Source: Candidatus Methanomethylophilaceae archaeon (GTDB lineage Archaea; Thermoplasmatota; Thermoplasmata; Methanomassiliicoccales; Methanomethylophilaceae). Taken from it: DNA of 14,212 nucleotides. The translations under genes were made by a program, and so were the position numbers. The notes below the pieces were generated by a model. That model did not search any database and was not told where the DNA came from. It saw only the letters and a program-made list of their open reading frames with translations. The stretch covers positions 1-14,212 of the forward strand of contig JAFPVN010000180.1 of assembly GCA_017395275.1 (NCBI GenBank), written 5' to 3'. Shown piece by piece: positions 13,030 through 14,212 of this stretch (its first letter is position 1; each line of letters starts with the position of its first letter).

Positions 13030-14075
13030 GCAACTGTTCCGGTTCCTGCTCGACATGCGAGGACGGCAACTGCTCCAGCAGGCTTCCCCCGGGGATGCTG
13101 GCACAATATGATCTGGAGCAGGACGTGTCCGATGACATCCTCGTGTTCATCGAATCCGACAGCGACGGTAACGTCCATCCCTCGGTGATAGGTCTCCTCG
13201 GTAAGGCGAGGCAGATCTCCAGCGGAAGGGTGTTCGGCGTGATGTTCGCGGGAGCCGAGGGGAGGCAGCAGTACGATATGCTGTTCTCCTACGGCATCGA
13301 CACCCTCTACCACATGAGGAACCCGTCGGTGAAGGACTTCCAGCCCCTCACGTTCGCGGAAGCGATAGCGGACCTATCCAAGCGCATAACTCCCGCATCC
13401 ATCCTGATATCGGCCACGCCGTACGGTAGGGAGCTTGCTCCCCTCATAGCGGCGAAGCTGGACACCGGACTCACCGCGGACTGCACACGCCTCGAAGCAG
13501 AGGGGAGAAGACTGATCATGTCCCGTCCCGCTCTGGGAGGGAACATCGAGGCCACGATCGAGACCGACAGGTTCCCGCAGATGGCCACCGTCAGACCCGG
13601 TACTTTCCCAGATCCGGAGCCGGAGGTCGGAAGGAAGGGAACGGCGATAAGCAGGCCCTACCAGATAGTGTCCCCGAAGGAGATCATCTCGGCGGATGTC
13701 CCCTCTCCGGGAACGGACATCGGTTCCGCCAAGATCCTCATATCCCTGGGCAACGGCATCAGGAAGAGATCGTCCGTAGAGAACGCCTACAGGCTTGCGG
13801 AGAGGATAGGCGCATCGGTGTCATGCTCGAGGGCGCTGGCGGACAAGGGCTGGATGCCAAGGTCGGCACAGGTGGGGCAATCCGGTAAGACAGTGTCCCC
13901 GGACCTGTACATAGCGTTCGGTATCTCCGGTGCGGTGCAGCACCTCGCCGGACTCAGAGCGAAGAGGATAATCTCGGTCAACAGGGACAGGAACGCGCCC
14001 ATCAATTCCGTCGCCTATAAGGCGATCGTAGGAGACGCCGACGCGATCCTCGAGAGTGTGCTCAGGCAGGCTTGA
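13026..14075 (+). CDS. etfA: Electron transfer flavoprotein alpha subunit (EtfA) with N-terminal Cys cluster, 349 aa
   Basis: EtfA carries the FAD that accepts electrons from the partner dehydrogenase. The C-terminal FAD domain is clear: GQSGKTVSPDLYIAFGISG (284-302), SCSRALADKGWMPRSAQV (266-283) and NRDRNAPINSVAYKAIVGD (319-337). The N-terminal domain has ATPYGRELAP (130-139), SRPALGGNIEATI (166-178) and RPGTF (190-194). Two oddities. The first 16 residues hold Cys4, Cys8, Cys11 and Cys16 (CSGSCSTCEDGNC), a possible metal or Fe-S site in place of the ferredoxin domain found on some bifurcating EtfA proteins. The usual 'GRG' near the FAD site reads Gly242-Asn243-Gly244. It starts inside the etfB stop (ATGA) and its 3' end overlaps the next, convergent gene by 14 bases. 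Confidence 0.9.
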   Translation: MSNCSGSCSTCEDGNCSSRLPPGMLAQYDLEQDVSDDILVFIESDSDGNVHPSVIGLLGKARQISSGRVFGVMFAGAEGRQQYDMLFSYGIDTLYHMRNPSVKDFQPLTFAEAIADLSKRITPASILISATPYGRELAPLIAAKLDTGLTADCTRLEAEGRRLIMSRPALGGNIEATIETDRFPQMATVRPGTFPDPEPEVGRKGTAISRPYQIVSPKEIISADVPSPGTDIGSAKILISLGNGIRKRSSVENAYRLAERIGASVSCSRALADKGWMPRSAQVGQSGKTVSPDLYIAFGISGAVQHLAGLRAKRIISVNRDRNAPINSVAYKAIVGDADAILESVLRQA

Positions 14076-14212
14076 AGAACGTCTTGAGACGCTCGTAGAC
14101 CCTGTCAGCGTGACCCTTGATGGGATCGTCGTTCCACTGTGCCAGTATCTCCATGTCCTTGCCTACGAAATACGTGGTCCTTCCGGATGCGCCGCACTTC
14201 TTCAGAAGCTCG
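14062..14212 (-). CDS. C-terminal fragment, possibly a BCP-type peroxiredoxin
   Basis: The last 49 codons of a minus-strand gene that continues beyond the right edge. The translated end includes GRTTYFVGKDMEILAQW and DPIKGHADRVYERLKTFF. 'RTT-FV-----I---W' followed by 'KGHA--V---LK' resembles the C-terminus of thioredoxin-dependent peroxiredoxins of the BCP/AhpC-TSA type. The peroxidatic cysteine would lie outside the window, so this assignment is tentative. The stop codon region overlaps the end of etfA by 14 bases in a convergent arrangement. Confidence 0.5.
   Translation of the reverse strand, partial: ELLKKCGASGRTTYFVGKDMEILAQWNDDPIKGHADRVYERLKTFFKPA

Noticed and set aside
1..14212. CRISPR arrays, rRNA or tRNA genes, replication origin
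   Set aside because: No regularly spaced repeats, no rRNA-like blocks, no cloverleaf and no origin-box cluster were seen in either strand.

Overview
The window looks like a chromosomal stretch of a methanogen-type archaeon of the class Thermoplasmata, most likely the order Methanomassiliicoccales. This is inferred, not proven. The evidence is an archaeal-type SRP54, a TrmY (tRNA pseudouridine-54 N1-methyltransferase), a DUF2116-like zinc-ribbon membrane protein, archaeal TATA boxes about 27 bases ahead of many start codons, and a Methanomassiliicoccales-like gene mix (BspA-type surface protein, archaeal glutamate-synthase-like protein, EtfAB with an FAD dehydrogenase). None of the 15 stop codons seen is TAG (13 TGA, 2 TAA), which suits a lineage that can read UAG as pyrrolysine.

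Layout. (1) 1-186: the 5' end of an IS200/IS605-type tnpB on the minus strand, with two hairpins upstream. (2) 543-4111, all on the minus strand: a rubredoxin/glutamate-synthase-like fusion, an M18 aminopeptidase and an unknown 194-residue protein, each apparently with its own promoter. (3) 4112-5853, a mobile, low-gene-density segment. It holds a small HTH regulator with a 41-bp imperfect tandem repeat in its promoter. Around it lie a 30-bp direct-repeat pair (27/30) that duplicates the 3' end of the neighbouring flavoprotein gene. A 245-bp MITE-like element with perfect 18-bp terminal inverted repeats and a 9-bp target duplication sits just upstream of that flavoprotein gene. (4) 5854-7526: a small cysteine-containing protein and a secreted, membrane-anchored leucine-rich-repeat protein, convergent and overlapping by 100 bp. 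(5) 7630-14075: a tightly packed seven-gene plus-strand run: SRP54, trmY, a zinc-ribbon membrane protein, a phosphopantetheine adenylyltransferase/NTPase fusion, an FAD-linked dehydrogenase, etfB and etfA. (6) 14062-14212: the C-terminal end of a peroxiredoxin-like gene on the minus strand.

How the genes fit together. The 3' half of the long operon encodes a probable FAD dehydrogenase-Etf complex similar in layout to bacterial lactate dehydrogenase/Etf complexes. The 5' half is housekeeping (protein targeting, tRNA modification, CoA synthesis, nucleotide sanitation). The most unusual material is the 4112-5853 segment, where two separate mobile-DNA-like events bracket one flavoprotein gene: a repeat-flanked regulator at its 3' end and a MITE at its promoter. 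The MITE also supplies an outward promoter-like sequence and an in-frame start codon.
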